Source: Oxobacter pfennigii (GTDB lineage: Bacteria > Bacillota > Clostridia > Clostridiales > Oxobacteraceae). Taken from it: a stretch of 48,308 nt of DNA. The notes under the pieces are model-generated. The model was not told where the DNA came from, did no database searches, and saw only the letters and a program-made list of their open reading frames with translations. Each line of letters begins with the position of its first letter. Positions within the stretch are counted from its first letter, which is position 1. The position numbers and the translations under genes are program-made. Location of the stretch: assembly GCF_001317355.1 (NCBI RefSeq), contig NZ_LKET01000012.1, forward strand, positions 1 to 48,308. Direction: 5' to 3'. Of this stretch, positions 1 to 7,666 are shown in pieces.

Positions 1-1
1 A

Positions 2-1039
2 AATCCTTTGATATATGATGGATGGAACTTCACCTGGGAAGAAGGAAGACAGCTTAAGTCAATGGTAAAATCCGGAACCAATATATCCTTTAAATACAAC
101 GACAGGGGCATAAGGACAGAGAAAACAGTTAACGGAGTAATCACAAAGTATCATTTGGTCGGCGACAAAGTAACCTTTGAGGAAACCGGCAGCGATAAAA
201 TTTACTTTACCTACGATAGTAGCAGTAAGCTTGTATCCATGAACCTAAATGGAGTAGAATATTTCTATATAAGGAATGCTGTGGGTAATATTACGGGGCT
301 GTTAGACAACGCAGGGACTCAGGTAGTATTTTACAGTTACGATACCTGGGGAGGAAAAGTATCTGTAACCGGCCCTCTTGCAGGCACTGTTGGCGTAAAG
401 AATCCCTACAGGTATCGCGGATACAGGTATGACAATGAGACCACATTGTATTATCTGCAAAGCAGGTATTATAATCCGGAGTGGGGCAGGTTTATTAATT
501 CTGATGCTGCTATTGGGGAGGCAGGAGGATTATTAGGTCATAATTTATTTGTTTATTGTAAGAATAACCCGGTTAATATGAGTGACCCTAGTGGATTCAG
601 AGCATTATATGATGATTATTCAGGGGCAAAATCTTTAAGTTGGGCTGATTTTAAGCAAATGGATAATATTCTTAATTTAGAAGAGAATATAAATCCCCAA
701 GCACCGCCACCACCTGAAACAGGATACAAACCCCCTAAAAATCCAGATAAAGCAAAACGGAGGGTTCCTGCTCCAGGAGCACATGGAGAAACAGGATGGT
801 TAGATAAAGACAATAGAGTATGGGTACCTGATTTTGATATGGATGGTGGCCAAGGATGGAGGAGGCATTATCCCAATGGTTCCCATGATCATGTATATCC
901 AAACGGTAAAGTACGAACTCATAATATGCAAATATTTCCAAACCTAACTCCTCCATTGGATCCTGTTGCACTAGCTGCATTTTTATATGTAATATATAAA
1001 ACATTAACGTTGCCTAAACAACCATTACCAGTCTATTAA
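2..1039 (+). CDS. RHS/YD-repeat polymorphic toxin, C-terminal part (gene enters from the left edge)
   Basis: The frame is open to base 2, so only the C-terminal ~345 residues are present and the true start lies outside the window. Residues ~1-170 of the visible part are YD-repeat sequence. They end in the conserved RHS core (RYYNPEWGRFINSDAA, then NLFVYCKNNPVNMSDPSG). After the DPSG junction the sequence changes to a variable tip of about 145 residues. The tip has a proline-rich linker (PQAPPPPETGYKPPKNP), a GWLDKDNRVWVP segment, and a His-rich stretch (RRHYPNGSHDHVYPNGK). From memory this layout resembles the Ntox37 polymorphic toxin domain, but I could not test it. RHS proteins form a shell that encloses and delivers a toxic C-terminus to competitor cells. 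The gene immediately downstream is the natural immunity candidate. The RHS call is secure; the toxin family is tentative. Confidence 0.85.
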   Translation, partial: NPLIYDGWNFTWEEGRQLKSMVKSGTNISFKYNDRGIRTEKTVNGVITKYHLVGDKVTFEETGSDKIYFTYDSSSKLVSMNLNGVEYFYIRNAVGNITGLLDNAGTQVVFYSYDTWGGKVSVTGPLAGTVGVKNPYRYRGYRYDNETTLYYLQSRYYNPEWGRFINSDAAIGEAGGLLGHNLFVYCKNNPVNMSDPSGFRALYDDYSGAKSLSWADFKQMDNILNLEENINPQAPPPPETGYKPPKNPDKAKRRVPAPGAHGETGWLDKDNRVWVPDFDMDGGQGWRRHYPNGSHDHVYPNGKVRTHNMQIFPNLTPPLDPVALAAFLYVIYKTLTLPKQPLPVY

Positions 1040-1055
1040 AGGAGAAATGAATATA

Positions 1056-1526
1056 ATGGATAAAAAGCCATATGCACTTATTGTAATAGAAAGATTAGAA
1101 TACTATATTACAAAGGAAATTGAGAGAGCGATGTATAATAATATGGAAGAAGAGAAAAGTTTTAAATTACTATATGAAAGGATAACTGAATGTTTAAATG
1201 CACGTAAAGAATTAAATTATAACCCTATATATGAGAATGTTGAAGATTTTTTAAAGAATTATGGTTATGATGATAATTATATAAATGATTTCATAATTAG
1301 GGTAAACATTGATATAGAGGAAACTAAAATTATAGACCGAATATGCCAATTAGAAAATAAACACAATAATAAAGAGTTCAAAGAACTGTATGTCAAATTG
1401 GAAAAATGTGTTGAAGAGAGAAAAAAACATCACTATGATCCGATACTCAACGATGTTGAAGATGCTTTAAAAAAGTATGGTTTTAAAAAATCATTTATAA
1501 AAAAATTTCTTAATATTTCAATCTAA
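1056..1526 (+). CDS. Candidate immunity protein with an internal duplication
   Basis: This small charged helical protein of 156 residues starts 16 bases after the RHS stop. The ATG at 1047 lies only 2 bases after the ribosome binding site AAGGAG (1039-1044), so the in-frame ATG at 1056 is preferred. The protein looks like two copies of one ~65-residue unit. NYNPIYENVEDFLKNYGY in the first half matches HYDPILNDVEDALKKYGF in the second, each preceded by a Lys/Glu-rich helix with a conserved Cys (ITECLNARK and LEKCVEERK). No signal peptide or membrane segment is seen. I do not recognise the family. An immunity role is inferred only from its position after an RHS toxin tip, from its size and from its acidic, helical character. 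Confidence 0.7.
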   Translation: MDKKPYALIVIERLEYYITKEIERAMYNNMEEEKSFKLLYERITECLNARKELNYNPIYENVEDFLKNYGYDDNYINDFIIRVNIDIEETKIIDRICQLENKHNNKEFKELYVKLEKCVEERKKHHYDPILNDVEDALKKYGFKKSFIKKFLNISI

Positions 1527-1619
1527 ACAAAAGATTATTTCTGATAAGTGAAGAATCAAAATTTTTAATAATAGAAGGGTCCAATGATAGTATGAAACTG
1601 GCTTTGGGCTCTTCTAATT

Positions 1620-1748
1620 CTAAGGAGACTTGCAAACGACGGTGTTGACGGAGGCAGATGCATTGAGTGCTATGACAGCGATAATCTCACTAACGGAAGT
1701 ATTACAAATGCTGCAGCATATCAAAAGGTTGCCCTTTCCCCAATAAAC
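1620..1748 (+). pseudogene. Coding remnant cut by the IS3 element (left fragment)
   Basis: No gene with a start and ribosome site is visible between 1527 and 1748. One frame nevertheless reads like protein (LANDGVDGGRCIECYDSD, then NGSITNAAAYQKVALSP) and runs straight into the left end of the insertion sequence, where it hits a stop. It may be the other half of the fragment that resumes at 3022, whose first residues (GQVILSSVLPSAKEYIISAY) look like part of a beta-sandwich domain of the sort found in the N-terminal half of RHS proteins. The join is not simply in frame, so the link is inference. Confidence 0.3.
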
Positions 1749-1765
1749 TAGACACCATAAACTCG
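1749..1765. repeat. Terminal inverted repeat of the IS3 element (orfB end)
   Basis: The sequence TAGACACCATAAACTCG pairs with the complement of 3005-3021 at 16 of 17 positions. It marks the left boundary of the element in this window. Confidence 0.85.
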
Positions 1766-1807
1766 TTATTTCTAGCTTTTCCGTAGAATATCTTAATATT
1801 TGATTTT

Positions 1808-2695
1808 TTATGCCGCTTTTGCATTTTTCAATGAGTTAATATAATATTCATCAGGTGTTAGATAGCCATTTGAGGCATGAATTCTTTGTCTGTTGTAAAA
1901 TATCTCAATATATTCAAATACAGCTGCACGAGCCTCCTGGCGGGTTTTAAAATGCTTACCATAGAGCCATTCACATTTCATTTTGCCCCAGAATGATTCC
2001 ATAGGAGCATTATCCCAGCAGTTGCCTTTGCGTGACATACTACATACAAAACCATACCTGTTTAACAAATATTGGTGATCATTTGAGCAGTACTGAGATC
2101 CCCTATCTGAGTGGAGGATTGCTCCCTTTGGTTTTCCAGCTCGTTGATAAGCGTCATTTAGTGCGTTGATTACGAGGTCCTTGGTCATTCTCTCATTCAT
2201 TGATAAGCCAATAATTTTTTGTCCACAAAGGTCCATGATTGCCGCAACGTAGAGCCAGCCTTCATCTGTCCACAGGTATGTAATATCGCTAACCATTTTC
2301 TCGTTAGGCTTGTTCACAGCAAAATCACGGTTAAGGATATTTTCAGCTACCGGAAGCTTATGATTAGAATTAGTGGTAGCCTTAAACTTCTTTGAAACCC
2401 TGGATTTTATACCGTTATCCTTCATGATCCTCTCAACTCTTTTATGATTAACAGGGCTAGAGCTACCCTTATTTATCATTTTGGTAATCTTAACAGACCC
2501 AAACACTTTTCCGCTTTTATAGTGGATTGCTTAAATTTTTTCTAGTAGGCGGATATTCTCCTTTGATCTCTTACTCTGAGGCCTTTTATCCCATGCATAG
2601 TAACTGCTTCTTGAAACACAGAGAACTTTGCACAGCTTCGCTATTTTATAGTTATGTCGATTAGCCTTGATAAACTGAAACCTTTTTATTTGAGG
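1808..2695 (-). pseudogene. IS3-family transposase OrfB, broken by an in-frame stop
   Basis: Read in the -1 frame relative to orfA, the protein begins near KRFQFIKANRHNYKIAKLCK and has the OrfB signature (CVSRSSYYAW). It carries the DDE catalytic residues: Asp in VSDITYLW, Asp in HSDRGSQY and Glu in NAPMESFWGK. A TAA stop at plus coordinates 2531-2533 interrupts it between LLEKI and AIHYKSGKVFG. The sequence is collinear on both sides, so a single AAA or AAG to TAA change explains the break. The downstream part (from 2506) still has an open frame with all three catalytic residues but lacks the N-terminal region. OrfB normally supplies strand cleavage and transfer as an OrfAB fusion. Confidence 0.88.
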
Positions 2696-2973
2696 TTCTT
2701 GGCGAAGTAGGCTGCCGCTTTTTTTAATATTTCATTTTCCTCTTTGAGTTCCCTGACTTCTCTCTCCAGCTTTCTTAACTTTTCATCATCTGGACTGAGA
2801 TTACCGCTACCAGGAAAAGGGGATTCTGGTGACTTCCTATACTTATTCACCCACCCCTGCATTGTTGTCGGCTTTACCCCCAACTCTGCAGCCACTTTTG
2901 TAATTGGCTCACCAGTTTTCTTTGCTCTCTTTACTGCTTCAAGCTTAAATTCTGAACTGTATTGTTTTCCCAT
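2686..2973 (-). CDS. IS3-family transposase OrfA (helix-turn-helix)
   Basis: This 95-residue protein has an N-terminal helix-turn-helix of the IS3 OrfA type (YSSEFKLEAVKRAKKTGEP, then VAAELGVKPTTMQGWVNKY). A leucine-zipper-like coiled coil at its end (KLRKLEREVRELKEENEILKK) is the usual dimerisation region. The upstream ATG at 2991 lacks a spaced ribosome site, while the ATG at 2973 sits about 9 bases after AAAGGG, so 2973 is chosen. The A7G frameshift site lies close to its 3' end. OrfA alone usually binds the terminal repeats and represses transposition. It appears intact here although its partner OrfB is broken. Confidence 0.88.
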   Translation of the reverse strand: MGKQYSSEFKLEAVKRAKKTGEPITKVAAELGVKPTTMQGWVNKYRKSPESPFPGSGNLSPDDEKLRKLEREVRELKEENEILKKAAAYFAKNLK

Positions 2974-3004
2974 GTAGATCATCCCTTTCACTTTTAGTAT
3001 ATCA

Positions 3005-3021
3005 CGAGTTTATCGTGTCTA
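3005..3021. repeat. Terminal inverted repeat of the IS3 element (orfA end)
   Basis: The complement reads TAGACACGATAAACTCG, one base different from the repeat at 1749-1765. It marks the right boundary of the element. Confidence 0.85.
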
Positions 3022-3446
3022 CCAAAGTGGGTAAGGGTCAGGTTATATTGTCATCCGTTCTGCCTTCAGCAAAGGAATATATAATAAGCGCCTATGCAAC
3101 TGATAGATTGCGACCACGTGATGCTAAAAAGAGAGAGAAGAGAGATGTTAACAATGCCTGGGGAAAACGTGGTTCGAAGGAAAGAGAAGAGGCCTCAAAG
3201 TCTGCACATAAATCTAAGAAAAAATATGGAAAAGAAAATGATGATAATTTTGGATGGCAAGACCTTAAGGATAAAAACTTCAATAAGATAGGTATGGCTA
3301 CAAGGGTACTAATAGGAGTTGGTGGTGTTTTGCTTATTGGAGGGACATTAGTTGAAGATGTACTAACGAGTGGCGCTGGTATAGCAAATGATGGAGTTAC
3401 AATTTCAGATGGAGTTAGTATGGTCGTTAGAGCGTTTACAAACTAA
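3022..3446 (+). pseudogene. Fragment resembling an orphan toxin C-terminus, 5' end lost to the IS3 insertion
   Basis: The open frame starts inside the IS repeat and no ribosome site precedes it, so this is the 3' part of an interrupted or orphan gene rather than a complete one. About 140 residues remain. A short beta-like segment (GQVILSSVLPSAKEYIISAY) is followed by a highly charged Lys/Arg/Glu-rich stretch (AKKREKRDVNNAWGKRGSKE), a FGWQDLKD motif, and a Gly-rich hydrophobic segment (VLIGVGGVLLIGGTLVEDV) ending in a short tail. RHS loci often carry such displaced C-terminal tips, each with its own immunity gene, downstream of the full gene. That fits the TPR gene 25 bases further on. No toxin family is recognised. 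Confidence 0.5.
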
Positions 3447-3471
3447 TAAAATGATGGCGGTGAAATAAAAT

Positions 3472-4167
3472 TTGGAGCAAGAAAAATACTATGATGAGGG
3501 AGAGAAATTTTATATAGAAGGTAATTACGAATGTGCATTAAATAGTTTTAAGAAGTGTAATTTTATAGAGAAAGATCGTACCTGTTCAAATTATATTGGG
3601 TGTTGTTATTTGGAGTTAAATGATTTAGAAAATGCTGCTAAAACATTTGAATACTTGATAGAAACTTTCCCCGATTGGGAAAGACCAATAATGAATTTAG
3701 GCAGAGTTTACTTAAAGAAAAATATGTTGCCAGAAGCATTAGAATGTTTTAGAAAAGCGGAAATCATAAATCCAGACGAAGAAGATGTATACTTTTATCT
3801 TGGCTTATATTTTTATAAAATTGGTGATTATCAAAGTGCAATAAAAAATTATGAAAAATCACTCAATATTAATAACTTTCAATCCGAAGCACAATTAAAC
3901 CTTGGAATATGCTATTCTAAACTTGGTATGCAGAAGGAAGCACTTAGCAGGATTGAGTTTGCATATCGAATGGATAATAAATCAATAGATGCTTTATTTA
4001 ATAAAGGGATGATACTGTTATCCATGAAGGAATATAAAAGAGCACTGGAAGTCTTTATAGAATTAAATAGATTGGAGCAAGAGTGGATAAAAAGGATTCT
4101 GCTAATAGCCCCTAAAAGTGAGCAGGCAAATAAGCCTAACAAGATTTTAGAAGATATAAGAAGATAA
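3472..4167 (+). CDS. Tetratricopeptide-repeat protein (possible immunity partner)
   Basis: This protein of 231 residues is built almost entirely of TPR units. Signatures include YIEGNYECALNSFKKC, LNDLENAAKTFEYLIETFP, YLKKNMLPEALECFRKAEI, FYKIGDYQSAIKNYEKSL and LLSMKEYKRALEVFIEL, giving about six repeats from residue 5 to 205. It starts at a TTG with GGCGGTG about 8 bases upstream, and no better in-frame ATG lies nearby. There is no signal peptide or membrane helix, so it is probably cytosolic. TPR arrays bind proteins. Placed 25 bases after a toxin-tip-like fragment, it may neutralise that tip, but this is inference. It could equally be a general scaffold. Confidence 0.85.
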   Translation: MEQEKYYDEGEKFYIEGNYECALNSFKKCNFIEKDRTCSNYIGCCYLELNDLENAAKTFEYLIETFPDWERPIMNLGRVYLKKNMLPEALECFRKAEIINPDEEDVYFYLGLYFYKIGDYQSAIKNYEKSLNINNFQSEAQLNLGICYSKLGMQKEALSRIEFAYRMDNKSIDALFNKGMILLSMKEYKRALEVFIELNRLEQEWIKRILLIAPKSEQANKPNKILEDIRR

Positions 4168-4480
4168 TCCAAAAGAGTAAAAATATAATTAAAAATACCA
4201 TTTTATAATTAAAACTTTTTAATAATCTCAAAAAAATCGCAGGAATCAATCAAAGAACTGCGAAAGGAAAGATATGAACTCATAAATACTATTGCTGAAA
4301 AACGTAGTTAAAATGTTAAAGTGATGAGCACCTGCTCGAAACAATGTTTCGGATAGACCATAAAAAGTTAGAAAGAGCTGACGCCGATAATTTCGGTGTC
4401 AGGTCGGAATGAAAAAGATGAATTAGAAAGTATCTCGGCTAGCTCACAGACTTATTAATTAAAGTCTAATAAAACACAAA

Positions 4481-4520
4481 ATACCTCCTATAGCAGTTAT
4501 TGCTCTGCAATAGGAGGTAT
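4481..4520 (-). terminator. Inverted repeat, probable second terminator for the LysM/GH18 gene
   Basis: An 11-bp perfect stem (ATACCTCCTAT at 4481-4491, ATAGGAGGTAT at 4510-4520) is extended inside by GCAG/CTGC. On the minus strand it is followed by a T-rich run, so it would act on transcripts leaving the LysM/GH18 gene. Confidence 0.5.
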
Positions 4521-4571
4521 GCTTTATAGCGCTGCTCTCACTGTGTTCATAGACTTCCTCCTGCAATTGAA

Positions 4572-4594
4572 AACCACCAGTTTTACTGGTGGTT
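4572..4594 (-). terminator. Intrinsic terminator of the LysM/GH18 gene
   Basis: A perfect 10-bp stem (AACCACCAGT / ACTGGTGGTT) closes a TTT loop only 6 bases beyond the stop codon. On the minus strand it is followed by TTTTC. Confidence 0.75.
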
Positions 4595-4599
4595 ATGAT

Positions 4600-6015
4600 T
4601 CATATCAGCTTTTTTACGGTAAAATTGTCTCTTAACAGTACCCAGTTTTGAGGGAAGGGATAGCCTAATGCCCAGTAACTTATGCCTCTTAGCTTATACT
4701 CCTTAACCGCATCGAATTTTGCCTGTGCGCTTCGGGCATCTTCAAACCAGACCTCATGGTTTCTGCCCTGCCGGTCTGTGTAACGGAAAAAGGGAGATTG
4801 GGCAGCTGTATCATATTGTATAGTCGCATTATTATTTGTAGCCCTTATTACAGCCTCCTGGGGGCTGAAGGTCTGAGCTTCCTGGCCTCTGATATGGGGC
4901 AGCAGCCAGTCGCGCGCATATAGCTGGAAGCCAAAGAAGATTTTATCCCTTGGAATAACGGAAACTGCATAATCAAGTACGCGTTTAATCTGATTAAGAG
5001 GAGAGATCGCCTGAGGAGGACCTAACCGGTAGCCCCACTCGTAAGTCATCAGGATTACAAAATCAAGAATTCGTCCATGGGCTTCGTAATCGTGCGCAGT
5101 GTATAAAAGTCCCTGCTGCTCTGCGCTTACTTTAGGAGCAAGGGCACTGGAAACAAAGTATCCTAATGGGTGCAGCCGTTCAACCGCCAGCATTAAAAAC
5201 CGGTTATAAGGCTCCCGGTCTTCTGGGAGAACATTTTCAAAATCTACATTTAAACCCATATATCTTTTTTCCTTCATTATATTGATGATATTGGCAAGGA
5301 GAACTTCCTGTACACCCCGGCTTGATAAAACTACGTGCGCGAGATTTTCACCCAGTTCGGTAGATGTGAAATTCGTTATGGACATCATCGGTACAGTATT
5401 TGTATCATAGGTTGCTGCTATGGAAGGAGCATCAGCAATGGGAACAAGATTGCCGTTTTCCATTATTCTATATGCAAAGGGACTTAAGTAAGTTAAGTGT
5501 CTGCCATCTTCCCTGACAATTTCAGCCCCCCTTTCGCCGTACTGGTAAATGTATCCGTTAACTTCAATTACCGGCCTTTCTTTTCGAGGTATAACAAGTA
5601 CTGTTCCGGGATATATCATATTCGGGTCTTCAATATTATTTGCTTCTGCCAAGGTTTGTGCTGATATGCCATACATTCTGGCAATCTGGGATAAAGTTTC
5701 GCCATAGCCGATGGTATGCTTGGGTGAAGGGATATATAGGGTAAGGCCGGGCAGGATGTTTGAGGGATTTGCTATGTTGTTGATTTGCAATATTTCCTGA
5801 ACCGTAGTTCCAAAGGACTGTGCAATCTTCCATAATGTATCGCCCCATCTTACTGTATATAAAGTATCTTCGACGGGAATGATAAGGGACTGTCCGATTA
5901 ATAGAAGATTTGGATTTGGCAGTCCATTGACCTCCACTATTCCTGATATAGGCACACGATAATAATTTGCGATTTTCCAGAGAGTATCTCCGGGCTTTAC
6001 TACATGAATAAACAT
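4600..6015 (-). CDS. Spore-type LysM plus GH18 glycoside hydrolase (YaaH/SleL-like)
   Basis: This protein of 471 residues begins with three LysM domains (about 1-47, 51-97 and 101-146). Their signatures are VKPGDTLWKIANYYRVP, VRWGDTLWKIAQSFGTT and IGYGETLSQIARMYGIS. A GH18 domain follows from about residue 155 to the end. The catalytic signature reads MGLNVDFENV, with Glu260 as the expected proton donor and Asp258 before it. B. subtilis YaaH and Bacillus SleL have two LysM domains; this protein has three. The family cleaves N-acetylglucosaminyl bonds in cortex peptidoglycan during germination, with LysM anchoring it to glycan. There is no signal peptide, as is usual for coat-delivered spore enzymes. 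The ribosome site AGGAGG lies just upstream of the ATG. It is a single-gene unit. Confidence 0.9.
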   Translation of the reverse strand: MFIHVVKPGDTLWKIANYYRVPISGIVEVNGLPNPNLLLIGQSLIIPVEDTLYTVRWGDTLWKIAQSFGTTVQEILQINNIANPSNILPGLTLYIPSPKHTIGYGETLSQIARMYGISAQTLAEANNIEDPNMIYPGTVLVIPRKERPVIEVNGYIYQYGERGAEIVREDGRHLTYLSPFAYRIMENGNLVPIADAPSIAATYDTNTVPMMSITNFTSTELGENLAHVVLSSRGVQEVLLANIINIMKEKRYMGLNVDFENVLPEDREPYNRFLMLAVERLHPLGYFVSSALAPKVSAEQQGLLYTAHDYEAHGRILDFVILMTYEWGYRLGPPQAISPLNQIKRVLDYAVSVIPRDKIFFGFQLYARDWLLPHIRGQEAQTFSPQEAVIRATNNNATIQYDTAAQSPFFRYTDRQGRNHEVWFEDARSAQAKFDAVKEYKLRGISYWALGYPFPQNWVLLRDNFTVKKLI

Positions 6016-6088
6016 GATAACCTCCTGATTTTTCTCTACAATTATAATTATGTATAAAATCAGTAAGGATGACTTATAGAAATTATAA

Positions 6089-6247
6089 AATTATGAATTG
6101 CTTTATAAACATAGTACACATGAAGGGTTAAAAAGCAAAAATCTATATATTGCTCAGGAGTTTACTAAAGATTTGCTATTTGATAGAATAGGATTACATG
6201 ATAAAACAGGTGAGGGCAGGAATAATTTATATTTTGCCCATAATTAA
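6089..6247 (+). pseudogene. Short orphan coding remnant in the 6016-6365 gap
   Basis: Between the divergent LysM/GH18 and HlyD-type genes, one frame reads like protein for 52 codons (LYIAQEFTKDLLFDRIGLHD, then GRNNLYFAHN) before a TAA. It opens right after a stop and has no ATG or ribosome site. It is best read as the 3' remnant of a lost gene. I do not recognise it. Confidence 0.3.
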
Positions 6248-6294
6248 TGGTCAAATTTGTCAACAACTGAATTGCCATAAATTTTCAATAACTG

Positions 6295-6323
6295 TTCAAG
6301 TATTATCATATTATTATTATAAT
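6295..6323 (+). promoter_or_regulatory. Probable sigma-A promoter for the HlyD-type gene
   Basis: TTCAAG (6295-6300), a 17-base spacer and a perfect TATAAT (6318-6323) lie about 40 bases before the start codon at 6366. Confidence 0.5.
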
Positions 6324-6365
6324 TAGGTTTAGAAACATTTGCTTTAGAAGAGGTGAAAAATTCAT

Positions 6366-7640
6366 ATGAAGCCAGGCTTAAAGAATGAGACAGGCATTGT
6401 AGCAGCTCAGAAAAATGTAAAAATAAATAAATGGGTTATAATTTTGATACTTTTGGCAGCAGCAGCGTTAGCCGCAGTTGTATTATTGAGCAATCCCAAG
6501 CCTTTAAGCGTTATGGAAGGAACAGCTTCAAAGAATAATCTGGCGCGGACAATAGTAGTTACAGGCTACATTGAAGCAGAAGAGAGCGAAAATCATATAT
6601 TGGATACCACTCAAAAGGTGGTGGATGTCTTCGTAAAGGAAGGCGACGATGTTAAAAAGGGAACGGTGCTGGCTCAGCTTGATACAACTGATCTGGAGTA
6701 TCAGCTGAAAAGAGCTGTCATAAATTATGATACTGCCAGGGAAAACCTTAATAATACCTCGGTAACCTCGGATAATTCCATAAAGCAGGCTGAAATAAAC
6801 TTAGAAAAGGCTAAGAGCGATTATGAGGATTTAAAGAAGAAATTCGAAGCCAATCAATCACTTTATGACAGCGGCTATATATCAAAATTTGATTATGATG
6901 CCTCCAAGAAAGCCTTCAGCGATGCTGAAAACCAGGTTGAGTATATGGAGATTCAGCTTGAAAATGCAAAGAGGAACAGCTCGGAGGTGTCTCAGAAAAG
7001 CCAGAGGGATTTATCAAATACCGAAATTGAAAACCTCAATAAAAAGATTGCCGACAGCACCATAACTGCCGATATGGACGGAAGGGTAGTCAAATTCGAT
7101 ATCGTAAAGAATGAATATCCCAATCAGGATAACAATACAATAATTGTATGCGACCCGGCTTCATACAAGGTAGAGGTGGAGGTAAACCAGTATGATGCCG
7201 TAAAGATAAAAACAGGGCAAAAGGCTGTTGTAAAGATAAAAGGAGTGGACAAGGAATATTCCGGCACCGTATCTAAAATCGGTGAGCTTGCCGAGGTTAA
7301 AGTAAGCGGGGGCAACAAGGAATCCAGGATATATATTGATGTTTTGATTAATGATATCGATGAATCCATAAGGATTGGATATGAAGTTGATGTAGATATT
7401 ATATTGGATGAAGTTACGGATGTGGTATCTGTTGGCTTAGACTCAATCAAGACAGATGCGGACGGACAGAAATATGTATTTGTAGCTGAAGGCGGCAAGG
7501 CTGTGAAAAGATTTGTTAAAACAGGCTTTGAAACGGATTTTGATGCGGAAGTTACCGAAGGCTTGAAGGCCGGGGACAAATATATATTAAACCCGGGAAA
7601 TTCCCTTAAAGAAGGGGACATTATAAAAACTTCTTTATAA
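6366..7640 (+). CDS. HlyD/MacA-type membrane fusion (periplasmic adaptor-like) protein
   Basis: This protein of 424 residues has one N-terminal membrane helix (about 23-43, WVIILILLAAAALAAVVLLS). The lipoyl/barrel-sandwich halves (VVDVFVKEGDDVKKGTVLAQ, and STITADMDGRVVKFDIV) flank an antiparallel coiled-coil hairpin (about 115-220). A beta-barrel region (YKVEVEVNQYDAVKIKTGQK) and a membrane-proximal C-terminus follow. In Firmicutes such adaptors (YknX-like) usually work with a MacB-type ABC permease and ATPase to export peptides or lipids across the envelope. No transporter gene is adjacent: the next gene, 26 bases on, is a nuclease. The partner must therefore be elsewhere, or the gene has become separated. 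Start ATG with AGGTG upstream and a good promoter. Confidence 0.85.
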   Translation: MKPGLKNETGIVAAQKNVKINKWVIILILLAAAALAAVVLLSNPKPLSVMEGTASKNNLARTIVVTGYIEAEESENHILDTTQKVVDVFVKEGDDVKKGTVLAQLDTTDLEYQLKRAVINYDTARENLNNTSVTSDNSIKQAEINLEKAKSDYEDLKKKFEANQSLYDSGYISKFDYDASKKAFSDAENQVEYMEIQLENAKRNSSEVSQKSQRDLSNTEIENLNKKIADSTITADMDGRVVKFDIVKNEYPNQDNNTIIVCDPASYKVEVEVNQYDAVKIKTGQKAVVKIKGVDKEYSGTVSKIGELAEVKVSGGNKESRIYIDVLINDIDESIRIGYEVDVDIILDEVTDVVSVGLDSIKTDADGQKYVFVAEGGKAVKRFVKTGFETDFDAEVTEGLKAGDKYILNPGNSLKEGDIIKTSL

Positions 7641-7666
7641 ATTTTAGAATCAGCGGGGTTTTTAGT

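Larger units (their letters stand above)
1749..3021 (-). mobile_element. IS3-family insertion sequence, degenerate
   Basis: The element is about 1.27 kb and is bounded by 17-bp terminal inverted repeats (1749-1765 and 3005-3021) that differ at one position. It carries the IS3 layout on the minus strand: orfA (helix-turn-helix) followed by orfB (DDE integrase) in the -1 frame. An A7G run on the minus strand (plus coordinates 2718-2725) near the end of orfA is the expected slippery site for programmed -1 frameshifting. orfB has an in-frame stop, so this copy should not make a full OrfAB transposase. No convincing target-site duplication flanks it: the three bases outside the ends are AAC on the left and CCA on the right. 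That suggests age, or rearrangement after insertion. Confidence 0.9.
4168..4599. other. Hairpin-rich intergenic stretch with short coding remnants
   Basis: No complete gene is visible. Two short frames read like protein debris: one at about 4219-4311 (SQESIKELRKERYELINTIA) and one at about 4324-4413 (LLETMFRIDHKKLERADADN). Four hairpins follow one another: CGAAAC/GTTTCG (4337-4351), TGACGCCGA/TCGGTGTCA (4379-4401) and the two terminator-like hairpins listed separately. The segment looks like the eroded edge of the toxin island. Confidence 0.4.

Noticed and set aside
1746-3024. Target-site duplication flanking the IS3 element
   Set aside because: The bases outside the two terminal repeats (AAC on the left, CCA on the right) do not match.
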